This document shows positions 42,890 to 53,102 of a DNA stretch of 64,000 bases, in pieces. The notes under the pieces are model-generated. The model made no database searches. It saw only the letters and a program-made list of their open reading frames with translations, and had not been told where the DNA came from. Source of the DNA: Chlorobiaceae bacterium (GTDB lineage: Bacteria; Bacteroidota; Chlorobiia; Chlorobiales; Chlorobiaceae); the NCBI GenBank assembly GCA_013334965.1, contig JAAXWO010000005.1, positions 62,001 to 126,000 of the forward strand, read 5' to 3'. A program made the translations under genes and the position numbers. Within the stretch, counting starts at the first letter, position 1, and each line of letters starts with the position of its first letter.

Positions 42890-43766
42890 CCCTGCATCAA
42901 TCCCTCTTGTGTGCGTCGTCCTTCTCCTGTCGATGCTTGCCGGATGCACACGGCAGCCATCCAGGAAAACGGAAGACTCCGACCACCCCCGCCGCATCGT
43001 CAGCCTGGCGCCGAGCGTTACCGAGATGCTCTACGCGATCGGGGCCGGCGAGTTGCTTGTCGGAAGGACGAGCGCATGTGACTGGCCGGAAGAAGCGAAA
43101 AAAGTGCCTGTGATCGGCTCATTCGGTCACCCTTCGCTCGAGGTGCTCGCTGCGGCTCAACCTGACCTGGTGATCGACGTCGATCTTGCCGACGAACAGA
43201 TCGGCAGAAAGATTGCCGCGATGAACATCCGACGCGAACCGATCCAGTGCAGGAGGCCCGAAGATGTCCCGCCGGCGCTCAGGAAGCTCGGGGTCCTGAC
43301 CGGTCATACCCGACAGGCTGACAGCCTCGCCGGAGTGATCGAAAAAGGGCTCGCGTCGTTCCGGAAAGAGGCTGAACTCAGAACGAACAAAACGGGCATA
43401 TACCTCGAAATCTGGAACGATCCGCTCTGGACGGGCGGCAGGCACAGCTTCACCTCCAGCATGATTGCCTATGCCGGAGGCCGCAACATTGGTGATGCGG
43501 TCGACAAGGAGTATTTCGAAATCTCTCCCGAATGGGTCATCCGCCAGAATCCCGATGTAATTGCCTGCATGTACATGTCGAAAAAAAGTCCTGCAAGTGA
43601 GATCGTCGGGAGCCGGCCCGGCTGGTCGGGAATCAATGCGGTAAAATACGGCCGTGTCTATGGGGATTTCGACAACAACATCTACCTTAGACCAGGGCCA
43701 AGGGTACTCGAAGGAATTGCGAGCCTTAAATCCCTTCTGGAGAGTCCTGTTCCAGTCTCCAGGTAA
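42867..43766 (+). CDS. btuF: Corrinoid ABC importer substrate-binding lipoprotein
   Basis: 299 residues from ATG 42867. The lipobox LAGC puts the lipidated Cys near residue 25. Type III (helical backbone) binding-protein features: [20 protein letters not shown] (about 42-61), then [20 protein letters not shown] and PDLVI, and the C-lobe [11 protein letters not shown] and [14 protein letters not shown]. The sequence SACDWP is typical of cobalamin-binding BtuF. It completes the importer encoded by btuC and btuD in the leftward operon, but lies outside the riboswitch unit and may be expressed independently of it. Confidence 0.88.
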   Translation: MPVRSPHNPASIPLVCVVLLLSMLAGCTRQPSRKTEDSDHPRRIVSLAPSVTEMLYAIGAGELLVGRTSACDWPEEAKKVPVIGSFGHPSLEVLAAAQPDLVIDVDLADEQIGRKIAAMNIRREPIQCRRPEDVPPALRKLGVLTGHTRQADSLAGVIEKGLASFRKEAELRTNKTGIYLEIWNDPLWTGGRHSFTSSMIAYAGGRNIGDAVDKEYFEISPEWVIRQNPDVIACMYMSKKSPASEIVGSRPGWSGINAVKYGRVYGDFDNNIYLRPGPRVLEGIASLKSLLESPVPVSR

Positions 43767-43947
43767 CAGAAGCCGGATTCAGCGTCCATGCAATCCTCCG
43801 GGAACAGAGATCCGGGGATTCGATCCTCGGGGGCTCCATAACCTGCAGGTGGAAATTAAACGGGATTTAAAGCATGGTTCCAACAGGGCTGCCGCCTGAT
43901 CAGAAGGTCGGCGGCAGGAGACTCAACCATCAGAAACAGGCACCTCC
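43767..43947. other. Intergenic region after btuF
   Basis: 181 bases. An 8-bp GC hairpin CTGCCGCC/GGCGGCAG occurs near 43889-43917, without a T-run, and may act as a rho-type end or an RNA-stability element. No gene is seen. Confidence 0.4.
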
Positions 43948-44361
43948 ATGAAAACCGACAACAACGATCAGGCCTCAAAAAGACGGCTCGAAGAAAACAT
44001 CTGCGTTCATATCTTCTCGGTGTCGGCTGCCATGGTCGGAGTATGCCTGACGGTGATCGGCATTATCCGTGTAGTGATCAAAACCCAGGGCGCGACTACG
44101 ATCGCGGACGATCTCCTTGCCATGAATGCGCTGCTTTTTCTCATTTCCTGCATCTTGTCCTATTGGGCGATGCGCAGGCAAGGGCTGGCCCAAATGCATA
44201 AAATCGAGCGTGTGGCCGACATTACCTTCATTTGTGCCCTGATATTCATGGTGGTGATCTGCGTAATCATCACCTACGAGATCTCTTACCACGATTCCAT
44301 GCCAATGCTGCATCAAAGCCTGCGGAGATTTTCCCTCATGCAACCGCTGACGTTCGCCTGA
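43948..44361 (+). CDS. Conserved four-helix membrane protein, unknown function
   Basis: 137 residues. After a charged start (KRRLEENICVHIFSVSAAMVG) there are four or so hydrophobic segments (about 22-44, 58-76, 92-112 and the end of the last region). The motif LEENICVHIFSVSAAMVGVC occurs in a widespread bacterial family of small membrane proteins with no assigned role, and there is a positively charged loop MRRQGLAQMHKIERVAD between helices. It stands alone upstream of the MFS gene. Confidence 0.72.
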   Translation: MKTDNNDQASKRRLEENICVHIFSVSAAMVGVCLTVIGIIRVVIKTQGATTIADDLLAMNALLFLISCILSYWAMRRQGLAQMHKIERVADITFICALIFMVVICVIITYEISYHDSMPMLHQSLRRFSLMQPLTFA

Positions 44362-44514
44362 TCCCGGCCTCGAAATTGATCCATCGATCCGGACGGACAA
44401 GGCAAACAGACAGATAGTAAGCACGAGGCTTCATTATATTGGCACTCCGTTTCGTCATGGCAGGCGATTTTTGTATTTTGGGGCTTTTCCGCTTCATCCA
44501 ACGGCTTGCCTTTC

Positions 44515-45789
44515 ATGAAAAAATCACCGCTGTCTCCGCTGGTCATCCTGTTCATGACTGTACTGCTCGACCTGATCGGCTTCGGCATCGTGCTGCCGCT
44601 GCTGCCGACCTATGCGAAACAGCTCGGAGCGTCACCCTTCATGATCGGCCTGATAGCCGCGATCTATTCATCGATGCAGTTCATCTTTTCACCGATCTGG
44701 GGAAAGTTGAGCGACAAGATCGGACGACGGCCGGTAATGCTATCGAGCATCTTCCTGGCTTCGATCTCCTACATTTTCCTGTCTCAGGCAGCCTCTATTC
44801 CTTTGCTGATACTGGCCCGATCGATGTCCGGCATCGGCTCGGCGAACATCTCGGCCGCCCAGGCGTCGATAACCGACCTGACCGATTCAAAAAGCCGTTC
44901 CGGAGCCATGGGCATGCTCGGCGCTGCATTCGGCATCGGCTTCATCATTGGCCCGGTCATCGGCGGCGTCCTGATGACGAACTACGGCATCTCGATGGTG
45001 GGCATCGTGGCCGCAGTACTCAACAGCTTCAATTTCATCCTCGCACTCTTTTTCCTGACCGAATCGAACACTCATGCGGTCAGCATCGCTTCACTGTTTA
45101 AACGGGGCTCCAGAACCCTCCATGCCGACAACTCACTGATCGCATCCCTTAAAAGAAAAGGCACAGCCTACTCGGAGACGCTCCAGTCGGCCTTCAGTTC
45201 GAGGCCTGTGGCCCTCATGATGATCCTCAATTTCATCTATTCGCTGGCCATCGTGAACATGCAGGTATCAGCCATCCTGCTATGGAGCGATTTTTACCAT
45301 GCCACGGAACAGCAGATCGGTTACCTGTTCGCTTTCGTCGGATTCATTTCGGTCATTATCCAGGGGGGGATGCTCCCGAAGATCGGCAAGAAGTTCGGTG
45401 AGCACAAACTGATGCTGTTCGGCCATATCACCTCGTTTATCGGCGTATTTTTCGTCCCGTTCGTGCCACAGCACTCCCTTTTTTCGATCGGCCTGATCAT
45501 CCTCTTCTTCTTTGCGATCGGCACGAGCCTGGTCAACCCCCTCATCATATCCATGATCTCCCTCTACAGCTACAAACAGAAGCAGGGACAGATCATGGGG
45601 TTCGCCCAGGCCATCAACGCCCTTGCCCGCATCCTGGGGCCATTCAGCGGAAGCATCCTTTACGGCGTCGACCATCATTTTCCCTATGTCCTGGCTGGTG
45701 CGCTGACCATCCTCGGAACCGTCATTTCGTTACGACTGTTCAAATACGAGATCGAAGCGCTCGAACCCACGCCGGCGATAACCGAATAG
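44515..45789 (+). CDS. Major facilitator superfamily transporter, TetA-like
   Basis: 424 residues from ATG 44515 (a TTG at 44506 is less likely). Twelve helices with the MFS motif [15 protein letters not shown] between helices 2 and 3 (about 60-73) and the [16 protein letters not shown] start typical of TetA/DHA1 drug antiporters; [19 protein letters not shown] is motif C of drug:H+ antiporters. A multidrug or metabolite exporter is likely; the substrate is undefined. The Gfo/Idh/MocA gene follows 33 bases later. Confidence 0.85.
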   Translation: MKKSPLSPLVILFMTVLLDLIGFGIVLPLLPTYAKQLGASPFMIGLIAAIYSSMQFIFSPIWGKLSDKIGRRPVMLSSIFLASISYIFLSQAASIPLLILARSMSGIGSANISAAQASITDLTDSKSRSGAMGMLGAAFGIGFIIGPVIGGVLMTNYGISMVGIVAAVLNSFNFILALFFLTESNTHAVSIASLFKRGSRTLHADNSLIASLKRKGTAYSETLQSAFSSRPVALMMILNFIYSLAIVNMQVSAILLWSDFYHATEQQIGYLFAFVGFISVIIQGGMLPKIGKKFGEHKLMLFGHITSFIGVFFVPFVPQHSLFSIGLIILFFFAIGTSLVNPLIISMISLYSYKQKQGQIMGFAQAINALARILGPFSGSILYGVDHHFPYVLAGALTILGTVISLRLFKYEIEALEPTPAITE

Positions 45790-45822
45790 TTGCAAAACTT
45801 CAGCAATGACAAGGAGTAGATC

Positions 45823-46857
45823 ATGCGTATAGGCGTTGCAGGCGTCGGCAAGCTCGGCGAGTACCATACCGGCATTCTGAAGGATATCGCATCCTCAGTA
45901 CAGGATGTCGAATTTTCCGGTGTGTTCGACATGAGCCGGGAACGGCTGGAGGAGATTGGCCGCAAATATTCTGTCCGTTGCTTTTCCTCCCTGGAGGAGA
46001 TGGCCGCGTCGTGCGATGCGGTCGTGATCGCCACGACCACAAGCTCACACTTCGAGATCGCCCGCCAACTGCTGAAAGCAGGCTTGAGCCTGTTCATCGA
46101 GAAACCGATCACGACGACCCTTGAAGAGGCTGACGACCTGATCCGTCTCGAACATGAAAAAGGGCTTACCATCCAGGTTGGCCATATCGAGCGCTTCAAC
46201 CCGGCGTTGCTGGCTGTAGAGCCCTATGTCGGCGAACCGATGTACATCCAGGCTGAGCGGCTCAGCGGTTTTTCGAAGCGGGTAACCGACGTCTCCGTCG
46301 TGCTCGATCTCATGATCCACGACATCGATCTCGTATTGTCGCTGATCAGGTCCGACATCAAGAGCATCGCGGCCTCAGGTGTCAAGGTCTTCTCGAACGA
46401 GTTGGACATGGCAACGGCGAGAATCGAGTTTGAAAACGGCGCCATCGCCAACGTGACGGCAAGCCGGCTGAGCAGGAGCCGGATGCGCAAGCTCCGTTTC
46501 TTCAGCAGGAACCCGAAATGTTATGCATCCATGGACTTCACCAACGGCAAGTCAGAGGTGTTCCGCCTGGTGAAACAGGATCAGCTTTCGTCGAAAAACC
46601 CGATAAAGAATTTCGCATCGAAAAAAATCCTCGAACAGTTCGGCGAGATACAGGGCTCCCTGAAAGATCTGGTGCTCGATTACGTGAGCCCCGACGTCCC
46701 GAAAGTCAACGCTCTCAAGCTTGAACTGGAGCATTTCATCGACGCTCTCCGAAACGGGAGGCCTGCCGTCGTCACCTCCGCAGACGGACGCAGGGCCCTG
46801 ATGGTGGCAGACCGCATCACTGAAGAGATACGGAAAAACACTGCCGACCTTGACTGA
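45823..46857 (+). CDS. Gfo/Idh/MocA-family oxidoreductase
   Basis: 344 residues with a strong AGGAG before the ATG. N-terminal Rossmann fold with GVAGVGKLGEYHTGIL (about 4-19) and the EKPITTTLEEAD motif (about 93-104; catalytic Lys of EKP), then QVGHIERFNPALLAV and the C-terminal alpha/beta domain with VVLDLMIHDIDLVLSL (catalytic His/Asp region). The QVGHIERFNP subgroup often occurs with lipid A (lpx) genes, where some members oxidise UDP-GlcNAc (GnnA type). No lpx gene is present here, so the substrate remains open. Confidence 0.85.
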   Translation: MRIGVAGVGKLGEYHTGILKDIASSVQDVEFSGVFDMSRERLEEIGRKYSVRCFSSLEEMAASCDAVVIATTTSSHFEIARQLLKAGLSLFIEKPITTTLEEADDLIRLEHEKGLTIQVGHIERFNPALLAVEPYVGEPMYIQAERLSGFSKRVTDVSVVLDLMIHDIDLVLSLIRSDIKSIAASGVKVFSNELDMATARIEFENGAIANVTASRLSRSRMRKLRFFSRNPKCYASMDFTNGKSEVFRLVKQDQLSSKNPIKNFASKKILEQFGEIQGSLKDLVLDYVSPDVPKVNALKLELEHFIDALRNGRPAVVTSADGRRALMVADRITEEIRKNTADLD

Positions 46858-46867
46858 ATCCTTCCAG

Positions 46868-48322
46868 ATGAATAGCGAGTCTGATCCCATGCTGACGTTC
46901 GAACACGAAGACATTCCCGAGTCCATTTACCGTATCGGCGACCTTGCTGACGAAGAGGGACTGCCCTGCTACCTGGTCGGCGGCTATGTGCGCGACCTCT
47001 ACATGAAGAGGCCGTGTACCGATATCGACATCATGGTGATCGGCGATCCTGTGCCCTTCGCCCGAAAAATCGTCGAGCGGCTTGGCGGCAGGCATTTCGT
47101 GCTGTTCGAACGCTTCCGTACGGCTCAGCTTGAATTGGGCGATGGAAACGGCGGCAATTTCAAGCTTGAGATCGTCGGCGCCCGAAAGGAGAGCTATAAT
47201 CCGGAATCCCGTAAACCGATCACGAGCATCGGTACGATAGAGGACGACCTCTCAAGGCGTGACTTCACCATCAACGCCCTCGCGCTGAGCCTGAACGTCG
47301 CTGATCGCGACAACGTCGTCGACCTGTTTGACGGGATGCTCCACATCCGCCAGGGTCTGCTCAAGACCCCGCTCGACCCCGAAAAAACCTTTTCGGACGA
47401 CCCGCTCAGAATGATGCGAGCAGCAAGGTTCGCATGCCAGCTGGAGTTCAGGCTCGACAGACAGACTCTGGATGCGATGAGCGCAATGAACAGCCGCATC
47501 CAGATCGTTTCGCGGGAACGGGTCAGCAACGAATTCCTGAAAATCATGCAGTGCCGCAAGCCCTCGATCGGCCTTGAGATACTTCACTCGACAGGGCTCC
47601 TGAAAGAGATCATCCCCGAACTGGCCGCCATGGCGGGCATCGAACAGGTCGACGGACTCGGCCACAAGGACACGCTGTTCCACACCTTCCAGGTGGTGGA
47701 CAACCTCTCGACCCATTCCGACAAGCTCTGGCTCAGGATCAGCGCACTTTTCCACGACATAGCCAAGCCGATAACCAAGCGTTTCAGCCAGGGAACCGGC
47801 TGGACCTTCCACGGGCACGAAGCGGTAGGAGTCAAGGTGGTATCCAGGATCTTCAAATCGATGAAATGGCCCCTTGAGCCCATGGAATACGTTCAGAAGA
47901 TGGTCCGGCTGCATCATCGCCCCATTCCGCTCTCCAAGGAGGAGATCTCGGACTCTGCCATTCGTCGGCTCATGTTCGAGGCGGGTGCGGACCTGGAGGA
48001 CCTGATGTCCCTGTGCCGTGCCGACGTGACCAGCAAAAACCCGCGCAAGGTGCAGCGGATCATGCAGAATTTCAACAACGTCGAAGAGAAGATCGCCGAG
48101 GTTGGAGAGAAGGACCTGCTCGCCAGATGGCGACCCCCGGTAAGCGGAAACGACATCATGGAGATGCTCCAGCTTTCCGAAGGACGGATGGTCGGCATCA
48201 TCAAATCGCGTATGGAAAACGCGATCATCGACGGCCTTATCCCATACGACCGCCAGGCTGCGCTCGATTACGTGATGGAGATATACCGTGAACTGCAGGA
48301 CGAAATCGCGAAAAAGCCCTGA
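46868..48322 (+). CDS. CCA-adding tRNA nucleotidyltransferase with HD domain
   Basis: 484 residues from ATG 46868; a TTG at 46850 would overlap the previous gene. Class II nucleotidyltransferase head: [23 protein letters not shown] (marker GGYVRD and DIDIMV, about 36-58), [11 protein letters not shown] and the RNA-binding [12 protein letters not shown] segment. The C-terminal half carries an HD phosphohydrolase domain ([21 protein letters not shown]). It builds or repairs the CCA end of tRNAs; specialised A- or CC-adding forms cannot be excluded. Followed by a weak stem with a T7 tract at 48321-48352. Confidence 0.88.
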   Translation: MNSESDPMLTFEHEDIPESIYRIGDLADEEGLPCYLVGGYVRDLYMKRPCTDIDIMVIGDPVPFARKIVERLGGRHFVLFERFRTAQLELGDGNGGNFKLEIVGARKESYNPESRKPITSIGTIEDDLSRRDFTINALALSLNVADRDNVVDLFDGMLHIRQGLLKTPLDPEKTFSDDPLRMMRAARFACQLEFRLDRQTLDAMSAMNSRIQIVSRERVSNEFLKIMQCRKPSIGLEILHSTGLLKEIIPELAAMAGIEQVDGLGHKDTLFHTFQVVDNLSTHSDKLWLRISALFHDIAKPITKRFSQGTGWTFHGHEAVGVKVVSRIFKSMKWPLEPMEYVQKMVRLHHRPIPLSKEEISDSAIRRLMFEAGADLEDLMSLCRADVTSKNPRKVQRIMQNFNNVEEKIAEVGEKDLLARWRPPVSGNDIMEMLQLSEGRMVGIIKSRMENAIIDGLIPYDRQAALDYVMEIYRELQDEIAKKP

Positions 48323-48352
48323 CCGGCCCAGCCTTCGCCTTTCGGTTTTTTT
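48321..48352 (+). terminator. Possible weak terminator after the CCA-adding enzyme gene
   Basis: ACCG (48322-48325) can pair with CGGT (48343-48346), followed by a run of T residues to 48352. The stem is short, so only partial termination is expected. Confidence 0.35.
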
Positions 48353-48423
48353 CTCACCTGCACCGGATTATATTACGCTCATATTTTGTTAACCATGCTT
48401 TTTCAACCATAAGTTATCCGACC

Positions 48424-49728
48424 TTGATACCACGTTACTCGCCGAAGGACATCTCGGCAATCTGGACAGACGATGCGAAGTTTGAACGCTGGCTGCAGCT
48501 TGAAATCGCGGCAGTCGAAGCCCGTATGGAAGCCGGTCTCGTCCCGGCCGATGCCCTTTCGACCATCAGGGAAAAGGCAAAGTTCAACGTGGAGGAGATC
48601 CTGGTCATCGAGCGTGAAACCAAACATGACGTCATCGCCTTCCTGACCAACGTCGCAGGCTACGTCGGACCTGACTCCAGGTACATCCACGAAGGACTGA
48701 CCTCTTCAGACGTTGTAGACACCTGCCTTGCCATGCAGATGCGCGATGCCGGCAAAATCATCGTCAAGGAGATCGAGTCGCTCATCGAAGTGATCGCCAG
48801 ACGTGCCGTTGAACACAAGTATACGCTGCAGATGGGCCGTACTCACGGCATCCATGCAGAGCCGACGACCTTCGGGCTCAAACTGCTGCTCTGGCACGAG
48901 GAGATGAAAAGAAACCTCGAGCGCATGAAACGCGCCCAGGAGATCATTTCCGTGGGTAAGATTTCCGGCGCAGTCGGCACCTACCAGCACCTATCGCCAG
49001 ACATCGAGGCCGCCGTCTGCAAAAAACTCGAACTCACGCCCTCCTCCATTTCGACCCAGATCCTGCAGCGCGACCGGCACGCGGAATATGCGACCACCCT
49101 GGCGATAATCGCCTCGTCGATCGAAAAGTTCTCCGTCGAGCTTCGCCACCTGCAGCGCACCGAAGTCCGTGAGACCGAAGAGTTTTTCAGCAAGGGGCAG
49201 AAAGGCAGCTCGGCAATGCCGCACAAGCGCAACCCGATCACCTTCGAACGCCTGACCGGCCTTGCAAGGGTCGTACGCTCCAACTCGATAGCAGCCATGG
49301 AGAACGTGGCGCTCTGGCACGAACGCGACATTTCGCACTCTTCCGTCGAACGCGTCATCATGCCCGACTCGACGATCGCCGTGGTGTACATGCTTCGCAC
49401 CTTCAGTGAGGCCATCGAAACCCTGCTGGTCTATCCGGAGAGGATGGAGCAGAACTTCGATACCTCTTACGGCCTGACCCTCTCCCAGACACTGCTGCTC
49501 GCACTGACCGGCAAGGGGCTCACCCGCGAAGACGCCTACCGCCTGGTTCAGCGCAACGCCATGAAGAGCTGGGAAGAGAAGGTCCAGCTCAAGGAACTCG
49601 TGCTTCAGGACGAGGAGATCCTCGCACACATCCCTGAAAGCGAAATCGCCATGCTGTTCAGCCCTGCGACCACCCAGCAGAAACTGAAGAAAAGCGTCGA
49701 CACCATCTTCAGTCGCAACGGACTCTGA
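48424..49728 (+). CDS. purB: Adenylosuccinate lyase
   Basis: 434 residues from a TTG start; no in-frame ATG precedes it before a stop, and the N-terminus [20 protein letters not shown] is that of full-length PurB. It cleaves adenylosuccinate and SAICAR in purine synthesis. Markers: [14 protein letters not shown] (about 82-95), [15 protein letters not shown] with the catalytic His (about 138-152), and the fumarase-superfamily signature [11 protein letters not shown] (about 260-270). It is followed by a strong terminator. Confidence 0.93.
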   Translation: MIPRYSPKDISAIWTDDAKFERWLQLEIAAVEARMEAGLVPADALSTIREKAKFNVEEILVIERETKHDVIAFLTNVAGYVGPDSRYIHEGLTSSDVVDTCLAMQMRDAGKIIVKEIESLIEVIARRAVEHKYTLQMGRTHGIHAEPTTFGLKLLLWHEEMKRNLERMKRAQEIISVGKISGAVGTYQHLSPDIEAAVCKKLELTPSSISTQILQRDRHAEYATTLAIIASSIEKFSVELRHLQRTEVRETEEFFSKGQKGSSAMPHKRNPITFERLTGLARVVRSNSIAAMENVALWHERDISHSSVERVIMPDSTIAVVYMLRTFSEAIETLLVYPERMEQNFDTSYGLTLSQTLLLALTGKGLTREDAYRLVQRNAMKSWEEKVQLKELVLQDEEILAHIPESEIAMLFSPATTQQKLKKSVDTIFSRNGL

Positions 49729-49749
49729 GGCTGCAAAAGCCACACTTCA

Positions 49750-49780
49750 CGAAAAAAGCGGCAAAATGCCGCTTTTTTCG
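49750..49780 (+). terminator. Rho-independent terminator of purB
   Basis: A perfect 14-bp stem (CGAAAAAAGCGGCA and its complement) with loop AAA at 49764-49766 and a T-rich right arm. It may also serve the convergent pgi gene from the other side. Confidence 0.9.
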
Positions 49781-49851
49781 TTTCTATTCGAAATAATCCC
49801 TTTTGGCCCTTGGGTCTTTTACCTTTTCTCCTTTTAACCCCAGCCTTCTTC

Positions 49852-51534
49852 CTAATCGAACATCGAAAGCTGCGGATCACCCTTAAGTGGCTGGCTGGCC
49901 TTGAACTCGCGATACCGGTTGATCAGTGCGTTCGTCGAAGCATCATGGCTTCCTATCGCCTTCCCTGCGTCCAGTTCAGGCAAAATCACTTTAGCCAGCT
50001 GCTTGCCAAGCTCCACGCCCCACTGGTCGAATGAATTGATGTCCCATACGACCCCTTGAACGAACACCTTGTGCTCATAAAGGGCGATAAGGCTGCCGAG
50101 GATAAAGGGATTAAGTTCGTCGAGCACGATGGTGTTGGTCGGACGGTTGCCGGGAAACACCTTGTGCGGAAGAAGCATTCTCAGCTCGAGCCCTTCGTAG
50201 CCGGCCGCTTCGAGTTCGGCGCGCGCCTCCGCCTCGCTTTTACCGCACATAAGGGCCTCAGTCTGCGCAAAACAGTTGGCGACGAGCATGTCGTGATGCG
50301 GGCCGATAGGGTTCTGGGTTTTAAGCGCGACGATGAAATCAGCAGGAACAATCCCGGGGCCCTGATGCAGCAGTTGGAAAAATGCGTGCTGGGCGTTGGT
50401 GCCGGGTTCACCCCAGATCACCGGGCCGGTGGCATAGTCGGTTTCCCTGCCTACCCTGTCGACCCGTTTGCCGTTGCTTTCCATGTCAAGCTGCTGCAGA
50501 TAGGCAGGAAAACGATGCAGATACTGGTCATAGGGTATAATGGCATGCGAACGGGCATCGAGGAAGTTGTTGTACCAGATCCCCAGCATGGCCATAATGA
50601 CCGGCATGTTCTCCTCAAATGGGGCGTTCTGGAAGTGCTCATCCATGGCATTTGCCCCGGCAAGCAACTCGCTGAAGCGGTCAAACCCGAGATAGAGCGC
50701 AATGGATAGCCCGATGGCCGACCAGAGCGAATAGCGCCCCCCGACCCAGTCCCAGAAACGGAACATATTTTCGGCATCGATCCCGAACTCCTCGACCTGC
50801 TTCCTGTTCGTGGACACCGCAACGAAATGGCTGGCCACATGCGCCCGATCAACCGCCCCGGTGAGGAACCAATCCCTGGCGCTCATCGCGTTGGTCAGGG
50901 TCTCCTGCGTCGTGAAGGTCTTCGAGGCTACGATGAAAAGGGTCGTCTCGGGTTTGAGGCCCCTGAGGGTCTCGGCAAGATGCGAACCGTCGATATTCGA
51001 CACGAAATGAACGCGAAGGCTACCGTGCGCGAAAGGTTTGAGAGCCTCTGTCACCATGTATGGGCCGAGATCGGAGCCGCCGATACCGATATTGACGACA
51101 TCGGTCATCCGCTTTCCGGAATAACCTCTCCACTCCCCGGATATCACCTTTCCACAAAATGATTTCATCTGATCGAGGACGGACGAGACCTCCGCAGAAA
51201 CATCATCGCCATCGATCACCATGCTGTATCCCGGAGGACGCCGAAGCGCAGTATGCAGCACTGATCGCCGTTCGGTGAAATTGATCACTTCACCACCGAA
51301 CATCTGCCTGCGCTTCTTTTCGAGACCCGTACTCCGTGCGAGGTCAAGGAGAAGTTCCATGGTACGCGCCGTTATCCTGTTTTTCGAATAGTCGAGGTGA
51401 ATACCCGGCGATGAAACGGAAAAACGGATATTACGATCCTGCTCAGTCCTGAACAGATCGCTGATTGCGGTTTTCTCGATATCATGATGGTGCGATACCA
51501 GGGCGCTCCATTCGGCACTGCGGGAAAGATCCAT
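49852..51534 (-). CDS. pgi: Glucose-6-phosphate isomerase
   Basis: 560 residues from ATG 51534, which aligns with the start of E. coli Pgi (549); a frame to 51564 exists. It interconverts glucose-6-P and fructose-6-P, here mainly for gluconeogenesis and glycogen synthesis. Markers: [14 protein letters not shown] (about 155-168), [15 protein letters not shown], the PGI signature [15 protein letters not shown] and [18 protein letters not shown] with the catalytic His, and [20 protein letters not shown] at the C-terminus. Convergent with purB. Confidence 0.94.
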   Translation of the reverse strand: MDLSRSAEWSALVSHHHDIEKTAISDLFRTEQDRNIRFSVSSPGIHLDYSKNRITARTMELLLDLARSTGLEKKRRQMFGGEVINFTERRSVLHTALRRPPGYSMVIDGDDVSAEVSSVLDQMKSFCGKVISGEWRGYSGKRMTDVVNIGIGGSDLGPYMVTEALKPFAHGSLRVHFVSNIDGSHLAETLRGLKPETTLFIVASKTFTTQETLTNAMSARDWFLTGAVDRAHVASHFVAVSTNRKQVEEFGIDAENMFRFWDWVGGRYSLWSAIGLSIALYLGFDRFSELLAGANAMDEHFQNAPFEENMPVIMAMLGIWYNNFLDARSHAIIPYDQYLHRFPAYLQQLDMESNGKRVDRVGRETDYATGPVIWGEPGTNAQHAFFQLLHQGPGIVPADFIVALKTQNPIGPHHDMLVANCFAQTEALMCGKSEAEARAELEAAGYEGLELRMLLPHKVFPGNRPTNTIVLDELNPFILGSLIALYEHKVFVQGVVWDINSFDQWGVELGKQLAKVILPELDAGKAIGSHDASTNALINRYREFKASQPLKGDPQLSMFD

Positions 51535-51581
51535 GTTCTGGAAGAAAGTTAGAGGTGGAATCAAGAGTTAACCGGGGTAAA

Positions 51582-52001
51582 CTAAAAGGGAATATAATGC
51601 AATGACAGGACACTCCCGTCGGAACTCGTCCCGATATCGATGCTCTCGGCAAAATGCCGGATAATCCTGAGTCCCCTGCCGTTCAAGGCAGACGATTCGT
51701 CATCATCGGCGGGAGTGTCGAGCTTTTTCAGGTCGAAACCTTTTCCGCAATCAGCCACATCTACCTGCAGGGATCGTCCGGAAACCGATTGCCGGCAACG
51801 GAAAACGACCGAAACCGGACCATCAGGGCACTCCTTGTTGCCGTGCAGCACAGCGTTGACAAACGCCTCGTGCACGGCGAGTTCAAGAACCGGGATAAAC
51901 TTCTCGCTGTATCCTTCGATCCTGCAGACCGTGTTTACGCACCCCCTCAACTCCCCGCAACGGGTGATGCTGCCACAAAAAGCGATGCGGTAAATATTCA
52001 T
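51582..52001 (-). CDS. Anti-sigma-factor-type serine kinase (RsbW/SpoIIAB-like ATPase)
   Basis: 139 residues from ATG 52001. It has the HATPase_c_2 fold: N-box ELAVHEAFVNAVLHGN (about 42-57), G1 box VDVADCGKGFD, and G2 GRGLRIIRHFAES (about 110-122). Such kinases bind sigma factors or phosphorylate STAS-domain antagonists in partner-switching circuits. No antagonist or phosphatase gene is next to it. It ends 47 bases upstream of pgi on the same strand. Confidence 0.82.
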   Translation of the reverse strand: MNIYRIAFCGSITRCGELRGCVNTVCRIEGYSEKFIPVLELAVHEAFVNAVLHGNKECPDGPVSVVFRCRQSVSGRSLQVDVADCGKGFDLKKLDTPADDDESSALNGRGLRIIRHFAESIDIGTSSDGSVLSLHYIPF

Positions 52002-52315
52002 CGGCCCCTGCCGCCCTGTTGAAACGTTTAACCCAGTCCTGACAATGTATGCACAGGCAGGCTTCGGCACAAATGCCCCAAAAAAGCCATGGCGCTTATT
52101 TATTTAAGTCCTATACCTCTTTTTATTAATTAATTCTTACTTTTTTGTATTTTTATATTAGATTTTTATATTTACCAGTAATTCTCATTAAGAGAATACA
52201 ACGGCACGCCAAACAGCAATCCCGAAATCAGGTCAAGATGGATTGACTGGCGTGATAACCAAAATGTTTTTTCTTAAAAGCACGCATAACAACACAACAA
52301 AAGGAGTAAACCTCA
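52002..52315. promoter_or_regulatory. AT-rich divergent promoter region upstream of the barrel protein
   Basis: 314 bases with no gene. 52100-52180 is strikingly T-rich. An inverted repeat ATTCTC-ATTAA-GAGAAT (52181-52197) may be an operator for the strongly expressed-looking barrel gene, whose ATG (52316) has a near-ideal AGGAG. No convincing -35/-10 pair stands out because of the AT content. Confidence 0.45.
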
Positions 52316-53005
52316 ATGAAAAAATCAGCGAAACTTCTGACCCTTGCCGTAGCGTTGATCGCAGGATTCGGCACAAGCACTGCGCAGGCTGCCGATGGCG
52401 GGTTCAAGATAGGGGCGGATCTGGTAAGCAGCTATGTATGGAGAGGCACTGAATACGGCAACTCGCCTGCCGTACAGCCTGCTGTTTCCTATACCATTCC
52501 TGGCACAGGCGGTATCGTCGTCGGCCTCTGGGGCTCATACGCGATCAACGGCAACTCTGACCGTTACAAGGAAGTCGACGCATCCATCACCTTCCCTGCC
52601 GGACCGCTGAGCTTCACGGCTACAAACTACAATGTGCTGCCGAACTATTCGAACCTGGCCAAATCGAAAACATTCAACTTCGACAAGGACGGACCGAACG
52701 TGGTGGAAGTAAGCGCAGCATATGCTTCGGGCAATCTCGCACTTCTTGCCGCGATCAACGTTGCAGGCAAAGACACCGACAATGCAAAATACTGTGAAGC
52801 AAGCTACAAGTTCTACGACAAGGACGGATACAGCGCCAAGGGTGTAGCCGGAATGGGCAACAAGAACTTCTATGGCGACGGATCAAGCGACAAATTTGTC
52901 CTCGTCAACACCGGCATCTCTGTCTCCAAGGACAGGTACACCGCTGCCTATGTGTACAACCCGAACACCGAAGCATCTAGCCTGGTGTTCATGGCATCGT
53001 TCTGA
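52316..53005 (+). CDS. Outer-membrane beta-barrel protein, TorF-like putative porin
   Basis: 229 residues with a signal peptide cleaved after STAQA (about residue 25). The mature protein alternates hydrophobic and polar residues in amphipathic strands (ADLVSSYVWRGTEYG, PAVQPAVSYTIPGTGGIVVG, and so on) and ends with aromatic Phe (SSLVFMASF), as outer-membrane barrels do. The opening SSYVWRG pattern is typical of the TorF/gcw_chp family of putative porins. The substrate is unknown. It has a strong AGGAG, an AT-rich promoter region and a strong terminator: the signals of an abundant monocistronic protein. Confidence 0.82.
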   Translation: MKKSAKLLTLAVALIAGFGTSTAQAADGGFKIGADLVSSYVWRGTEYGNSPAVQPAVSYTIPGTGGIVVGLWGSYAINGNSDRYKEVDASITFPAGPLSFTATNYNVLPNYSNLAKSKTFNFDKDGPNVVEVSAAYASGNLALLAAINVAGKDTDNAKYCEASYKFYDKDGYSAKGVAGMGNKNFYGDGSSDKFVLVNTGISVSKDRYTAAYVYNPNTEASSLVFMASF

Positions 53006-53041
53006 TCGTGTGGAAGTTCTTTTCGAAGTTGGGTTGAAGAC

Positions 53042-53080
53042 AAAACGAAAAAGGAGCTCGATGAGCTCCTTTTTCGTTTT
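53042..53080 (+). terminator. Strong rho-independent terminator after the barrel gene
   Basis: A perfect 18-bp stem (AAAACGAAAAAGGAGCTC and its complement) with loop GAT at 53060-53062, ending in CTTTTTCGTTTT. It probably works on both strands, as the convergent GNAT gene ends 23 bases away. Confidence 0.93.
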
Positions 53081-53102
53081 ATGCGCGTCAAGGGCGATAT
53101 GA

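Noticed and set aside
43795-43845. tRNA-like T arm (GGATTCGATCC)
   Set aside because: No acceptor, D or anticodon stems fit around it.
52181-52197. Fur box
   Set aside because: It does not match the GATAAT-type 19-bp consensus closely enough, so I report it only as an inverted repeat.
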